Below are positions 1-9,280 of a DNA stretch of 64,000 bases, one piece after another. The notes beneath the pieces are model-generated. The model did no database searches. It was not told where the DNA came from and was given only the letters and a program-made list of their open reading frames with translations. Each line of letters starts with the position of its first letter. Position 1 is the stretch's first letter. Origin of the DNA: Bacillus paralicheniformis (lineage in GTDB: Bacteria > Bacillota > Bacilli > Bacillales > Bacillaceae); assembly GCF_001042485.2 (NCBI RefSeq), contig NZ_LBMN02000012.1:310001-374000 (forward strand), given 5' to 3'. Made by a program: the position numbers and the translations under genes.

Positions 1-1968
1 GTTTTTCCTTTCATATATTCGGTATTCAACTCTTTTATCCTCTTGTTCATGCCATTTTAATGACACCGTAATCAGCCCCATCGGCGTAAAGGAATAGTCT
101 GCTTTAACACTTTCCAAATCTTCGAGGCGGATCGGCCTGTCCAGATCTTTTACACCTTCAGGCGCCTTAAATCGTTCAGGCTTATGGTTGGAGCGTTTTA
201 AAATGTCTTTAAACAGCCTTGTCGGATAAGCGCTGCCGCCTTTTAAATAATGGGATTCATCCGTTTTATCGTAGCCCATCCAGACAGCTCCCGTCACTTC
301 GGGCGTATACCCCGCAAACCAGGCATCTTTTGTTCCGCCCTCTTTTCCGGTATACGTGGTCGAACCCGTTTTTCCAGCAATCTCTCCGGAAAAATCACCT
401 GCTTTTCCCGTTCCGCTCTTCACGACCTCCTCTAGCATTCGCGTCATGTTCCAAGCTGTTTGTTTGCTGAATACCTTTTCTGATTTTTCCTCGTGGCGGA
501 ATATGACATCCCCGTTTTCGTCCGTGATTTTTTTAATAAAGAACGGCTCGGTGTATTGTCCTGAATTTGCGAAGGTCCGGTATGCCCCGGCAATCTCAAG
601 CGGCGACACTCCTTTCTCTAAGCCGCCCAGCCCCAATGCCAGGCCCTCATCCGGCACGTTCATGCCCAAGCGGCTGAGATAAGGCTTCACCGTTTCGATT
701 CCGATCTCATTTAACGTCCATACGGCAGGCGCGTTTTTGCTGTAGGTCAGCGCATCCACCATTGAGACCTTGCCCTCGTACTGGCCGTCATAGTTTTTCG
801 GCGAGTAGCCGCCGTATGACAGCTGTTTATCTTCAAGCATGGAGTACGGCTTGAACCGCTTTTCTTCAAGAGCGGGGCCGTAAACGGCAAGCGGTTTAAA
901 AGTCGAACCCGGCTGACGCGGGGCTGTTGCCCTGTTGTAGCCTTTCGGAGCGTATTGTCGACCTCCGAGAGCGGCTACTACGCCGCCTGTCCGGTTATCG
1001 ATAAAAACGGCGCTCCCTTCAGCTTTATTGTCTGTTCCGGGAAAATAGCCGTCCTGCTTCATCAACGTGTAAGCCGCTTTTTGTATCGAAACGTCAAGCG
1101 GAACACTGATCGTGTATCCGCCTTGAAGAAGCTGTTCACTCGAAATCGAATATTTGTCTTCCGCTTCTTTCATGACCAGATCAATATAGCTGTCAAGCCA
1201 CGGATTTTTTGATTTTTCTTTCACATGGAGACCCAATGTGCTGCCTTGGGCTCTGACGGTTTCCTTTGAGCTGATATATCCCTGCTCATTCATCATGCCG
1301 AGAATGACATTGCGCCGCTCACGGCTTTTGTCCGGATTGAGAATGGGCGAATACGTGGACGGCGCTTTAGGAATGGAAGCAAGCACCGCTCCCTCACTGA
1401 CCGTCAAGTCTTTCACATCTTTGCTAAAAAAGTAGTTTGCAGCCGCCTGGATTCCATAGACGCCGTGCCCGAAATAAAGCTGGTTCAAATACATTTCCAA
1501 AAGCTTGTCTTTGCTGTAGTCCCGCTCCAAGTTGATCGCGATAATGACTTCTTTCGTTTTTCTTAAAAACGTTTTGTCGTGTGTTAAAAAAGTGTTTTTT
1601 GCGAGCTGCTGGGTGATCGTGCTTCCACCTTCCACTTTCCCTCCCGCTAATATATCTTTATAGACCGCACGGCTCACCGATTTAAAATCGATGCCGTGGT
1701 GCTCATAAAAGCGCTTGTCTTCAACCGCGATAAAGGCATTTTTTACGCCGTCCGGCACCTCGGCAATTGAAACAGGTCTTCTGTTTTCGGTATAGAGGCT
1801 TGCGACTTCTTCTCCATTTTGGTCGACGATTTTAGAAGAAGCATGGAAAATCAGTTTCTTTTCATCAATCACATAATCCCCCAGAAACAAAATCGTAATA
1901 TATCCGATTAACGATAAAAGGAATATCGCCGCTGTAATGATGATTGGAATGAAAAATCTCTTTCTCAT
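1..1968 (-). CDS. pbpF: Penicillin-binding protein 1F, class A (partial, C-terminus off window)
   Basis: Bifunctional peptidoglycan glycosyltransferase/transpeptidase acting outside the membrane; 656 codons are visible and the C-terminus runs off the left edge. The sequence shows a short basic N-terminus and one membrane anchor (about residues 7-30). The glycosyltransferase motif EDKRFYEHHG follows at about 83, with STITQQLAKN after it. The transpeptidase motifs are STFK near 353, SKN near 408 and KTGS near 533. The ATG is preceded by GAGGTGAC. It is divergent from hmoB, as remembered for B. subtilis, where PbpF (about 714 aa) is involved in spore germ-cell-wall synthesis. No catalytic motif is missing. 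Confidence 0.93.
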   Translation of the reverse strand, partial: MRKRFFIPIIITAAIFLLSLIGYITILFLGDYVIDEKKLIFHASSKIVDQNGEEVASLYTENRRPVSIAEVPDGVKNAFIAVEDKRFYEHHGIDFKSVSRAVYKDILAGGKVEGGSTITQQLAKNTFLTHDKTFLRKTKEVIIAINLERDYSKDKLLEMYLNQLYFGHGVYGIQAAANYFFSKDVKDLTVSEGAVLASIPKAPSTYSPILNPDKSRERRNVILGMMNEQGYISSKETVRAQGSTLGLHVKEKSKNPWLDSYIDLVMKEAEDKYSISSEQLLQGGYTISVPLDVSIQKAAYTLMKQDGYFPGTDNKAEGSAVFIDNRTGGVVAALGGRQYAPKGYNRATAPRQPGSTFKPLAVYGPALEEKRFKPYSMLEDKQLSYGGYSPKNYDGQYEGKVSMVDALTYSKNAPAVWTLNEIGIETVKPYLSRLGMNVPDEGLALGLGGLEKGVSPLEIAGAYRTFANSGQYTEPFFIKKITDENGDVIFRHEEKSEKVFSKQTAWNMTRMLEEVVKSGTGKAGDFSGEIAGKTGSTTYTGKEGGTKDAWFAGYTPEVTGAVWMGYDKTDESHYLKGGSAYPTRLFKDILKRSNHKPERFKAPEGVKDLDRPIRLEDLESVKADYSFTPMGLITVSLKWHEQEDKRVEYRIYERKN

Positions 1969-2052
1969 ATGGTCACCTCATTCCTTTCTATAGCTAGTAT
2001 GGGAATTTTTTCTTTAAATTATGTTGCAGCATTTATAGCGGGTAATAGATAG

Positions 2053-2604
<552 letters not shown>

Positions 2605-2628
2605 CTGCCTTTTAAGGCAGTTTTTTAT
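2605..2628 (+). terminator. Intrinsic terminator of hmoB
   Basis: CTGCCTT/AAGGCAG stem (2605-2620) with a TT loop, followed by TTTTTTATTT. Confidence 0.85.
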
Positions 2629-2711
2629 TTCCGAGGAAATGAGCCCTTCCTTCACACTCTGACAGCCCAGGAATAAGCTGTATGAGGTTATGTTAACGGG
2701 GGGATCGGGAA

Positions 2712-4088
2712 ATGGAAATTGAATTAACGTCCGTTCACTTTATATATTTGGGCTTTATCGCTGCAATTCTCGCATTTATGCTTCTTCGTCTTGATACCAC
2801 CTTTATATCGCTTGCCGGGGTTTTTTTCATTTCATTAGCGGCTACCCATTCTGCCATTGCCTCTGTGATGGGCCTGTTCAACAGCTTAATCTACGCCGCC
2901 GGAGAACTTCTCCCGACCATTTTCATCATCTGCTTTACCGTTTCGATGAGCGAACTGCTGGCAAAGACCGGCGTTAATGAAGCAATGGTCACTCCGATCG
3001 CCAAATGGATGAAAGGTCCTGCCTTGGCCTATTGGATCACCGGAGCTTTAATGTTTATCATTTCTTCATTTTTTTGGCCCTCCCCGGCTGTCGCATTGAT
3101 CGGCGCCGTCCTCCTGCCTGCCGCGCTGAAAGCCGGCCTCTCCCCGATAGCGGTAGCGTGCGCCATGAATTTATTCGGCCACGGTTTCGCTCTATCAGGC
3201 GATTACATCATCCAGGCGGCGCCTAAATTGACCGGAGATGCAGCCGGACTGTCCGTTGCAGAAGTGATGTCTGCAAGCGTTCCGCTCGTCCTGATCATGG
3301 GCTTTTCGACAACGGCGGCAGCCTTTTTTATGCTCAGGAAAGAGAAAGACAATCAAGCAGCCGCAAACAGTGAGCGGCTGCAAAGCGAGCCTGAATGGCT
3401 TCTTCCCCCAGCCCCAAGAAAATGGCTCGCACTGATGATTCCGGTCATTTTTTTAGGGGATATCGCCGCGATGCTGATCCTGGAATTGCAAGGAGACGAA
3501 GCGACGGCGCTTGTCGGAGGAACAGCTGTCTTCGTCATGATTCTCATTCATTTTATCGTCCACAAACACCGTCGTCTTGAGAAAATCACCGGTTATTTCA
3601 TTCGCGGATTTCAGTTCGGCTTTAAAGTGTTTGCCCCCGTCATTCCGATCGCCGCCTTTTTTTACTTGGGCGACGCGGGTTTCGAAAAAGTACTGACAGC
3701 CGAGATACCCGGTTTTTCTAATAGGATCGTGCAGAACCTCGGTTCAGCTTTTGCCCACAGCGTCCCGCTCTCTCCAGAGCTCGCCGCAGTGGCGCTCACT
3801 GTCACGGGAGCGGTGACCGGTCTTGACGGCTCTGGTTTTTCAGGAATATCTCTAGCCGGATCAGCTGCTTCGATGTTTGCTGCGGCTGTTGACGGCAACC
3901 CGGCCGTTCTGACCGCACTCGGCCAAATCTCAGCCATTTGGGTCGGCGGCGGTACGCTTGTGCCATGGGCGCTCATTCCGGTAGCAGCGATTTGTAAAGT
4001 GGACCCGTTCGATCTTGCCAGAAAAAACTTTATTCCTGTAGCAGCCGGATTAACTGTCACAACGATTGCCGCCATTTTTCTTCTATAA
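2712..4088 (+). CDS. yhfA: YhfA-like multi-spanning membrane transporter
   Basis: Integral membrane protein of 458 aa with about 11-12 hydrophobic segments, a central cytoplasmic loop (about residues 210-235, rich in K, E, Q and P) and a duplicated look typical of secondary transporters. GGGGGGATC precedes the ATG. The next gene, 80 nt downstream on the same strand, is an M20 amidohydrolase. That pairing suggests uptake of an N-acylated or peptide-like compound that the hydrolase then opens, but the substrate is inference. In B. subtilis, yhfA occupies this position beside yhaA and is uncharacterised. I cannot assign a transporter family with confidence. Confidence 0.7.
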   Translation: MEIELTSVHFIYLGFIAAILAFMLLRLDTTFISLAGVFFISLAATHSAIASVMGLFNSLIYAAGELLPTIFIICFTVSMSELLAKTGVNEAMVTPIAKWMKGPALAYWITGALMFIISSFFWPSPAVALIGAVLLPAALKAGLSPIAVACAMNLFGHGFALSGDYIIQAAPKLTGDAAGLSVAEVMSASVPLVLIMGFSTTAAAFFMLRKEKDNQAAANSERLQSEPEWLLPPAPRKWLALMIPVIFLGDIAAMLILELQGDEATALVGGTAVFVMILIHFIVHKHRRLEKITGYFIRGFQFGFKVFAPVIPIAAFFYLGDAGFEKVLTAEIPGFSNRIVQNLGSAFAHSVPLSPELAAVALTVTGAVTGLDGSGFSGISLAGSAASMFAAAVDGNPAVLTALGQISAIWVGGGTLVPWALIPVAAICKVDPFDLARKNFIPVAAGLTVTTIAAIFLL

Positions 4089-4168
4089 AACGTGACAGCA
4101 AGGTTGAATAGCGGCTTCAGTTGTCATAAAATTATAAAAACTTGTCATTCCTAAAAGGAGGAATTTTT

Positions 4169-5389
4169 TTGAGCGCATCCGCATTCATCCGACAAATTAA
4201 TGAGCAGCTTGATGCACACTACGATGAAATGGTCAAATTGAGGCGTCATTTTCATCAGCACCCGGAGCTTTCTTTTCAAGAAAAGAAAACAGCCGCATTT
4301 ATCGCTTCTTACTATGAAGCGCTCGGTATTCCTATCCGCACCAATGTCGGCGGGGGCGGTGTTCTCGCGCACATCGAAGGCGGATCGTCCGGCCCCGTCA
4401 TTGCGCTTCGAGCCGATTTTGACGCGCTGCCCATTCATGATGAAAAAGATGTGCCTTACCGGTCGACGGTGCCGGGAGTGATGCATGCCTGCGGACACGA
4501 CGGGCACACGGCCACCCTGCTCGTCCTCGCGAAAATTTTGAATGAACATGCCGACCGTTTAAAAGGAAAGATCGTCCTCATCCATCAGCACGCCGAGGAA
4601 TATTCGCCGGGCGGAGCCAGGCCGATGATTGAAGACGGCTGTCTTGACGGTGTTGACGTGATTTTCGGAACCCATTTGTGGGCTACGGAGCCGACGGGAA
4701 CCGTTCAATATCGAACAGGACCGATCATGGCCGCTGCGGACCGTTTTACGATTACGATTAAAGGCAAAGGCGGGCATGGCGCACAGCCTCATAAAACAAA
4801 AGACGCCGTGTTGATCGGATCGCAGATCGTCGCTTCACTCCAGCAGATTGTCAGCCGCAGGCTCGATCCGATTCAGCCGGCAGTCGTTTCGATAGGTTCA
4901 TTTGTTGCCAAAAACTCCTTTAATGTAATCGCTGATAAAGCCGTTTTAATCGGGACGGCGCGTTCCTTCAATGATGAAATCCGCACCTTGATTGAAAACG
5001 AAATTGAACAGATTGCAAAAGGTATATGCGGCATGCATGGTGCTGACTGTGACTATTCCTTTGAAAGGGGCTATCCGCCTGTCTGCAATCATCCGGAAGA
5101 AACGGCTTTTCTCGCAAAAATCGCCAAACAGACAGAAGGCGTCGAAAACGTTGAGGAAAGCGGCATGCAAATGGGCGGGGAAGATTTCGCTTACTACCTA
5201 GAGCGCGTCAAAGGGACATTTTTCTTTACAGGCGCCCGTCCTGAAAATCCGGACGCGGTGTTTCCTCATCACCATCCGAAATTCGACCTTGATGAAAAAG
5301 CGCTGCTGATCGCAGCCAAGGTGCTGGCAAATGCCGCTGTCTCCTATCAGGAGAAAGAGCAGGCGCTCCGCGAAACGCCTGCAATGTAA
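4169..5389 (+). CDS. yhaA: M20 family N-acyl-amino acid amidohydrolase
   Basis: Cytosolic metallohydrolase of the M20/IAP aminoacylase family, 406 aa, expected to cleave N-acyl amino acids or similar amides. Visible motifs: RRHFHQHPELSFQE near the N-terminus, ALRADFDALPI, the metal-binding MHACGHDGH, HQHAEEYSPGGA with the catalytic Glu, the dimerisation-domain KGKGGHGAQPH, and the last metal ligand in FPHHHPKFDLDE. TTG 4169 is chosen because AAGGAGG lies just before it; the longer frame from 4142 would translate through the SD. It is probably co-transcribed with the transporter upstream. The next genes are convergent. Confidence 0.88.
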   Translation: MSASAFIRQINEQLDAHYDEMVKLRRHFHQHPELSFQEKKTAAFIASYYEALGIPIRTNVGGGGVLAHIEGGSSGPVIALRADFDALPIHDEKDVPYRSTVPGVMHACGHDGHTATLLVLAKILNEHADRLKGKIVLIHQHAEEYSPGGARPMIEDGCLDGVDVIFGTHLWATEPTGTVQYRTGPIMAAADRFTITIKGKGGHGAQPHKTKDAVLIGSQIVASLQQIVSRRLDPIQPAVVSIGSFVAKNSFNVIADKAVLIGTARSFNDEIRTLIENEIEQIAKGICGMHGADCDYSFERGYPPVCNHPEETAFLAKIAKQTEGVENVEESGMQMGGEDFAYYLERVKGTFFFTGARPENPDAVFPHHHPKFDLDEKALLIAAKVLANAAVSYQEKEQALRETPAM

Positions 5390-5399
5390 CAACCAAAAA

Positions 5400-5434
5400 A
5401 GCAAAAAACAGCCGGATCATCAATATCCGGCTGT
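5400..5434 (-). terminator. Intrinsic terminator of the ecs operon
   Basis: ACAGCCGGAT (5408-5417) pairs with ATCCGGCTGT (5425-5434). Read on the minus strand it is followed by TGTTTTTTGCTTTTTT. The ecsC stop codon (5420-5422) lies in the loop. Confidence 0.8.
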
Positions 5435-6130
5435 CTCATGTATCAACCTCATATGGAAAACGTGTCTCGCTGTTTCCCCAAGATGCCCAAGCAGCTTATA
5501 GTTAGCCGTTCCGCCTATGACCGCGCCGAAGCCCGGCACAAGCTGAAACAGCTTTACAAGATCGAGATAGTCCCGGTATTCCTGCTGAAATGCCAGCCAA
5601 TCGATTTCGCGCTTTTCGGTTTCCCAATGTTCAATCATACGGAAAATTTCTTTTCGGTGAGCTTCCCCTGAGAAGGCGAGCTGAAAAATATACAGAAGAA
5701 ACATCCGCTCTTCTTTTTCCTTGATATCGTATCCGTAAATCGACGCCAATTCGAACAGGCATTTCATTTTGATGCCGAGCAAAAGCGGAAAGTCCGCCAG
5801 TCCGAGAAAAATCCCGCCTGCACCTGTTCCGATCCCTTCAACGGCAGCCGCCTTTTGATACTGGGCAATCGTCTTCTGAGCCAGCTCATCTTTTTCCCTT
5901 AGCGAAAGCGCGCCTGTTTTCTTGTCAAAAGTCGTCAAATTCGAGCCGAGCAAAGTGGCCTCGACCATCTTTTTAATGCTTTCTGTTATCGCTTTATGAA
6001 CTTTGGCGGGAATGCGGGCGTTGATTTTCGACTGCACGCCTTTCGACATCCGCTCAGCCATCGACGGCTTTCTGAGAAACTTCATTTTCCAGCGGATCGC
6101 TTCCTCCAAATAAAGCTGGTTTTCATTCAT
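5420..6130 (-). CDS. ecsC: EcsC family protein
   Basis: Third gene of the ecs operon, 236 aa, the same length as remembered for B. subtilis EcsC. A Gly/Ala-rich, weakly hydrophobic middle (about 95-130, with GIGTGAGGIFLGLADFPLLL) and a second one near the C-terminus (VPGFGAVIGGTANYKLLG) mark the EcsC family (PF12787), whose biochemical role is not established. The start has GAGGTGAG upstream and lies 48 nt after ecsB. The Ecs transporter affects secretion, competence and exoprotease production in B. subtilis; EcsC appears dispensable for that. The operon ends in a hairpin that overlaps this gene's stop. Confidence 0.88.
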   Translation of the reverse strand: MNENQLYLEEAIRWKMKFLRKPSMAERMSKGVQSKINARIPAKVHKAITESIKKMVEATLLGSNLTTFDKKTGALSLREKDELAQKTIAQYQKAAAVEGIGTGAGGIFLGLADFPLLLGIKMKCLFELASIYGYDIKEKEERMFLLYIFQLAFSGEAHRKEIFRMIEHWETEKREIDWLAFQQEYRDYLDLVKLFQLVPGFGAVIGGTANYKLLGHLGETARHVFHMRLIHETAGY

Positions 6131-6178
6131 GCGCCTCTCACCTCTTCTTTCATCATACTTGCTTAAAAAGAAAAGGAT

Positions 6179-7405
6179 TCATGATCTCTTGGCATTTTTC
6201 TTCAATCTGCTGTTGAAATAAGGCTTCAAAATTACAAATATAAGCAATGCGGAGCCGGCCAGTCCGGCAAGCATCCCGGTCCACTGCATCATGGCTCCGG
6301 CAACGGCAGACAAAACAAGCGCCTGGACGCTCAGAACAATGTGAAGCAGACCGAAAAAGCTCTTCCGCTTTTCTGCAGCTTTGACGGGATAAAGCTCCTG
6401 CAAGGACAAATGTGAAAAATGATCAAACAGCGGCGTCAGCTGAATTCCTGTAATGAATACGGTAAAGACGATGAGCGCCGCAGAAACCCACTCATATGTC
6501 GAAAAATAAGCGATGATGATACCAAAAATTGCGGTCAGCCTGACGACGATACCGAAATAGTCGTTTGATCTGATAAAGGCCCTTCCGTACATATATGTAA
6601 ATGTCCGGCGCTGTTCATACGGAATAAACCGGAGCATCCAATCGAGATATGCTCTTCTTTTCGCCTGCTTTCTAAGATGGGGAACGTCTGTGAATAGGTT
6701 CGCAATTCTGTAGAACCGCTGCTTTCTTCTGATTTCGTCTTCAATATGCAGCTCCCATTTAAACGATTTTTTCTTATCGATCATTTTAAAATACACATAC
6801 AGAGCGGCCATGATCAGGTAGACAGCTGCTGCAAATCCGTATGAAGACGCTAAAGCGAAATAGATCGCGATCGTGTTGAGAAGCAGTCTGACAATCCAGT
6901 CGGTGACCCTCATGTTTTTTTCGCCGAAAAACGTCATCCGCCATTGCATCGCTGTGTTCCATCCTTTTAAGACGAGCAGCTGAATCAGCAAGATGAAGTA
7001 CGCGGAAAATGCCTGGCCGCTCGCTTCAAAATAGAGCGGTGCCAAAGCGAGGGCCGCGGCGGCCAGCGGAAAAAGCTGCGTCAACAAACTGAATCGGAAA
7101 GCCTGCTGAAAATACGGCTCCATCTTTGCTTCGAGCGGCAGCAAAAAGACGAGATCCGCTTCTTTAATTAGCGTGCGGACGTATGAGCCTGTCAAAATGA
7201 ACGAAAAGATGACGGCCATCACCCAATAGGCGGGAAAACCTTCGGGCATCTCTTTCAGCCATTTGCTGTACCAGCTCGCAGCTCCTGCAAGGAAAAAAAT
7301 CATGACGATGACAAGGTGGTCATTCAGCATGTATTTCAAATATGATCTTGTTTCTTTGACATACTCCTCAATTCTTGTCTTCCAAATCCCCAGAATGCTA
7401 TTCAT
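6179..7405 (-). CDS. ecsB: ABC transporter permease EcsB
   Basis: Membrane subunit of the Ecs ABC transporter, 408 aa with about 8-10 predicted membrane segments (for example HLVIVMIFFLAGAASW near the N-terminus and a cluster at the C-terminal end). A basic cytoplasmic stretch (KKSFKWELHIEDEIRRKQRF) sits around residues 210-235. It overlaps the 3' end of ecsA by 8 nt, so the two are probably translationally coupled. With EcsA it forms an exporter needed in B. subtilis for normal protein secretion and for competence and sporulation control, reported to act through regulated intramembrane proteolysis. Confidence 0.92.
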   Translation of the reverse strand: MNSILGIWKTRIEEYVKETRSYLKYMLNDHLVIVMIFFLAGAASWYSKWLKEMPEGFPAYWVMAVIFSFILTGSYVRTLIKEADLVFLLPLEAKMEPYFQQAFRFSLLTQLFPLAAAALALAPLYFEASGQAFSAYFILLIQLLVLKGWNTAMQWRMTFFGEKNMRVTDWIVRLLLNTIAIYFALASSYGFAAAVYLIMAALYVYFKMIDKKKSFKWELHIEDEIRRKQRFYRIANLFTDVPHLRKQAKRRAYLDWMLRFIPYEQRRTFTYMYGRAFIRSNDYFGIVVRLTAIFGIIIAYFSTYEWVSAALIVFTVFITGIQLTPLFDHFSHLSLQELYPVKAAEKRKSFFGLLHIVLSVQALVLSAVAGAMMQWTGMLAGLAGSALLIFVILKPYFNSRLKKNAKRS

Positions 7406-8138
7406 AGCTCTCTTCCTTCGTCAGTTCAAGATACAGGTCGTCGAGGCTCGCTTCTTCCATCGAAAACTGCTCTCTGAGCTCATCAAGCGTTCCTTTCGCC
7501 CGCACTTCGCCGTTATGGAGAATAATGAAGGAGTCGCAATACCGCTCTGCCGTTGCCAAAATATGCGTCGACATCAAAACCGCCGCTCCGTTTTTCTTCG
7601 CTTCGTTCATCCGCTCGAGAAGGGCATTGATCGCCAGCGGATCAAGACCGAGAAACGGTTCGTCTATAATGTACAGGTCGGGTTCGACAAGGAAAGCGCA
7701 CATGATCATAACCTTCTGCTTCATACCTTTTGAAAAATGGGCAGGGAACCATTTCAGGCGCTTCTCCATTCTGAATTCTTTCAAAAGCGGCGGAAGCCTT
7801 TTCTCGAACGTTTCCTTCGAAAGGCCATACGCCATCGCCGTCAGCTCCAAATGCTCCTTCAATGTCAGCTCTTCATATAAAATCGGCGTTTCCGGAATAA
7901 ACGTAAATTGGGAACGATAGCTTTCCGGATCGTCCATGAACGTTTTGCCGTTCAATTCAACCGATCCTTTGTGCGGTTCCATTAAGCCGATGATATGCCG
8001 GATCGTCGTGCTTTTCCCCGCTCCGTTCAAACCGATCAGCCCGACGATCTGCTCCCGTTCAATCGCAAATGAAACATCGCGCAGCACCGGGTTTCTTGTA
8101 TACCCTCCAGTTAACTCATTAACAGTCAGTAGTGACAT
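7398..8138 (-). CDS. ecsA: ABC transporter ATP-binding protein EcsA
   Basis: Nucleotide-binding subunit of the Ecs exporter, 246 aa. Motifs: Walker A GLNGAGKS at about residue 36, Q-loop FIPETP, signature FSKGMKQKV, Walker B DLYIIDEP with the D-loop GLDP, and the switch His in STHI. The ATG at 8138 has AGGAAAGGAACG upstream. The frame stays open further upstream to 8420, but that extension has no family similarity and overlaps short repeats in the ecsA-hit gap. The operon order ecsA-ecsB-ecsC, divergent from hit, matches B. subtilis. Confidence 0.93.
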   Translation of the reverse strand: MSLLTVNELTGGYTRNPVLRDVSFAIEREQIVGLIGLNGAGKSTTIRHIIGLMEPHKGSVELNGKTFMDDPESYRSQFTFIPETPILYEELTLKEHLELTAMAYGLSKETFEKRLPPLLKEFRMEKRLKWFPAHFSKGMKQKVMIMCAFLVEPDLYIIDEPFLGLDPLAINALLERMNEAKKNGAAVLMSTHILATAERYCDSFIILHNGEVRAKGTLDELREQFSMEEASLDDLYLELTKEESYE

Positions 8139-8298
8139 ACGTTCGTTCCTTTCCTGCATTTTTCTTAATAGTACCAAAAACAAGAATGTATTTGAAACGT
8201 TTTCCCTCCCGCTTTTCGGCCTTAAAATAAAACGAATAATCGAATGCGCATCAGGACATTCTAATTCTTGAAGAAGGGAAAGCTTATCAACTCTGGCG

Positions 8299-8512
8299 AA
8301 TGAGGTGTTTGTCAAAGACAAAATCGGCAAGAGTTCCTGAGTATGAAACATGTCAAGCTTAGAAATTTCTTTCATCCACTGAATTGAGAAAGCACCTGCT
8401 TTATTTGACATCTCCGTCATATAAAAAAGGTGTGACGATCAAATGAGGTGTTTGTCGCAGGAAATGTATAGGCGTTACAAGCTTTCATTTTGACGAAAAT
8501 GGGGTGCTTGCA
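8299..8512. repeat. Short direct repeats in the ecsA-hit intergenic region
   Basis: The 524-nt gap between the divergent ecsA and hit contains no convincing gene. AATGAGGTGTTTGTC occurs twice without change (8299-8313 and 8442-8456). A degenerate third copy, AAATGGGGTGCTTGC, lies at 8498-8512. Copies 2 and 3 are both preceded by TGACGA. Copy spacing is 143 and 56 nt. Function unknown; they could be regulator sites or remains of a dispersed repeat. Confidence 0.6.
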
Positions 8513-8662
8513 AAAGGCAGTTAACGTTTCTTCGTTAAAGCGTACCTTCTTCAGGCAGGGTGAACGTTGGAGCCGTTCATCCTGTTTTTCGTGTTTTCGC
8601 GCAAATTGTGGTAATATGTTGCTTATACATAACCTTTCCCTGATGGAAAAAGGAGGAAAAGT

Positions 8663-9082
8663 ATGAGCGACTGTATTTTCTGCAAAATCATAAACGGAGA
8701 AATCCCTTGTGCAAAGGTATTTGAAAATGAACATGTACTGGCTTTTCTCGACATCAGCCAAGTCACAAAAGGGCATACGCTTGTGATTCCAAAAGTTCAT
8801 AAAACCAATATTTACGAAATGACACCTGATGTTTCAAGGGAATTTTTTGAAGCGGTTCCGAAAATCGCCCAAGCTATCAAAGACGAATACGAGCCGATCG
8901 GCTTAAACCTTCTGAATAACAATGGCGAAAAAGCGGGGCAGTCCGTCTTCCACTATCACATGCACATCATCCCCCGCTACGGCAAAGGAGACGGATTCGG
9001 AGCCGTCTGGAAAACACATGCGGACGACTATTCACCGGAAGACTTGCAGAACATTGCAGCTTCCATCAACAAGCACCTGTAA
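8663..9082 (+). CDS. hit: HIT family nucleotide-binding protein
   Basis: Cytosolic histidine-triad hydrolase/transferase of 139 aa, expected to act on nucleoside phosphoramidates or dinucleotide-type substrates. The N-terminus CIFCKIINGEIPCAKV carries the Cys pair typical of Hit proteins, and the catalytic triad is seen as HYHMHIIPRY near residue 97. AAAGGAGGAAAA precedes the ATG. It is monocistronic, divergent from the ecs operon and closed by a strong terminator. The C-terminus is a little shorter than the B. subtilis protein (145 aa as remembered). The physiological substrate is not known. Confidence 0.92.
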   Translation: MSDCIFCKIINGEIPCAKVFENEHVLAFLDISQVTKGHTLVIPKVHKTNIYEMTPDVSREFFEAVPKIAQAIKDEYEPIGLNLLNNNGEKAGQSVFHYHMHIIPRYGKGDGFGAVWKTHADDYSPEDLQNIAASINKHL

Positions 9083-9100
9083 TCGAGACATTGTCCAAGG

Positions 9101-9128
9101 GCGCCGGCAGCTGCCGGCGTCTTTTTTT
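9101..9128 (+). terminator. Intrinsic terminator of hit
   Basis: Perfect palindrome CGCCGGCAGCTGCCGGCG (9102-9119), followed by TCTTTTTTT. Confidence 0.88.
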
Positions 9129-9280
9129 CGTTCAAAAAAACTCCACATTTATCAGATCGCCCGGCACGACTAAATAGACTTTGTTCTATATTTCACACAA
9201 TTCAAATTTTTTATGTATAACCGGAACCTTTTATGTTAGGATGGTTTTATATTTTTATACATGAACAGGGAGCGATTGTG

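Noticed and set aside
8139-8420. N-terminal extension of ecsA by 94 codons
   Set aside because: The family starts at MSLLTVNEL with a good SD at 8138; the extension covers the repeats and has no family similarity.
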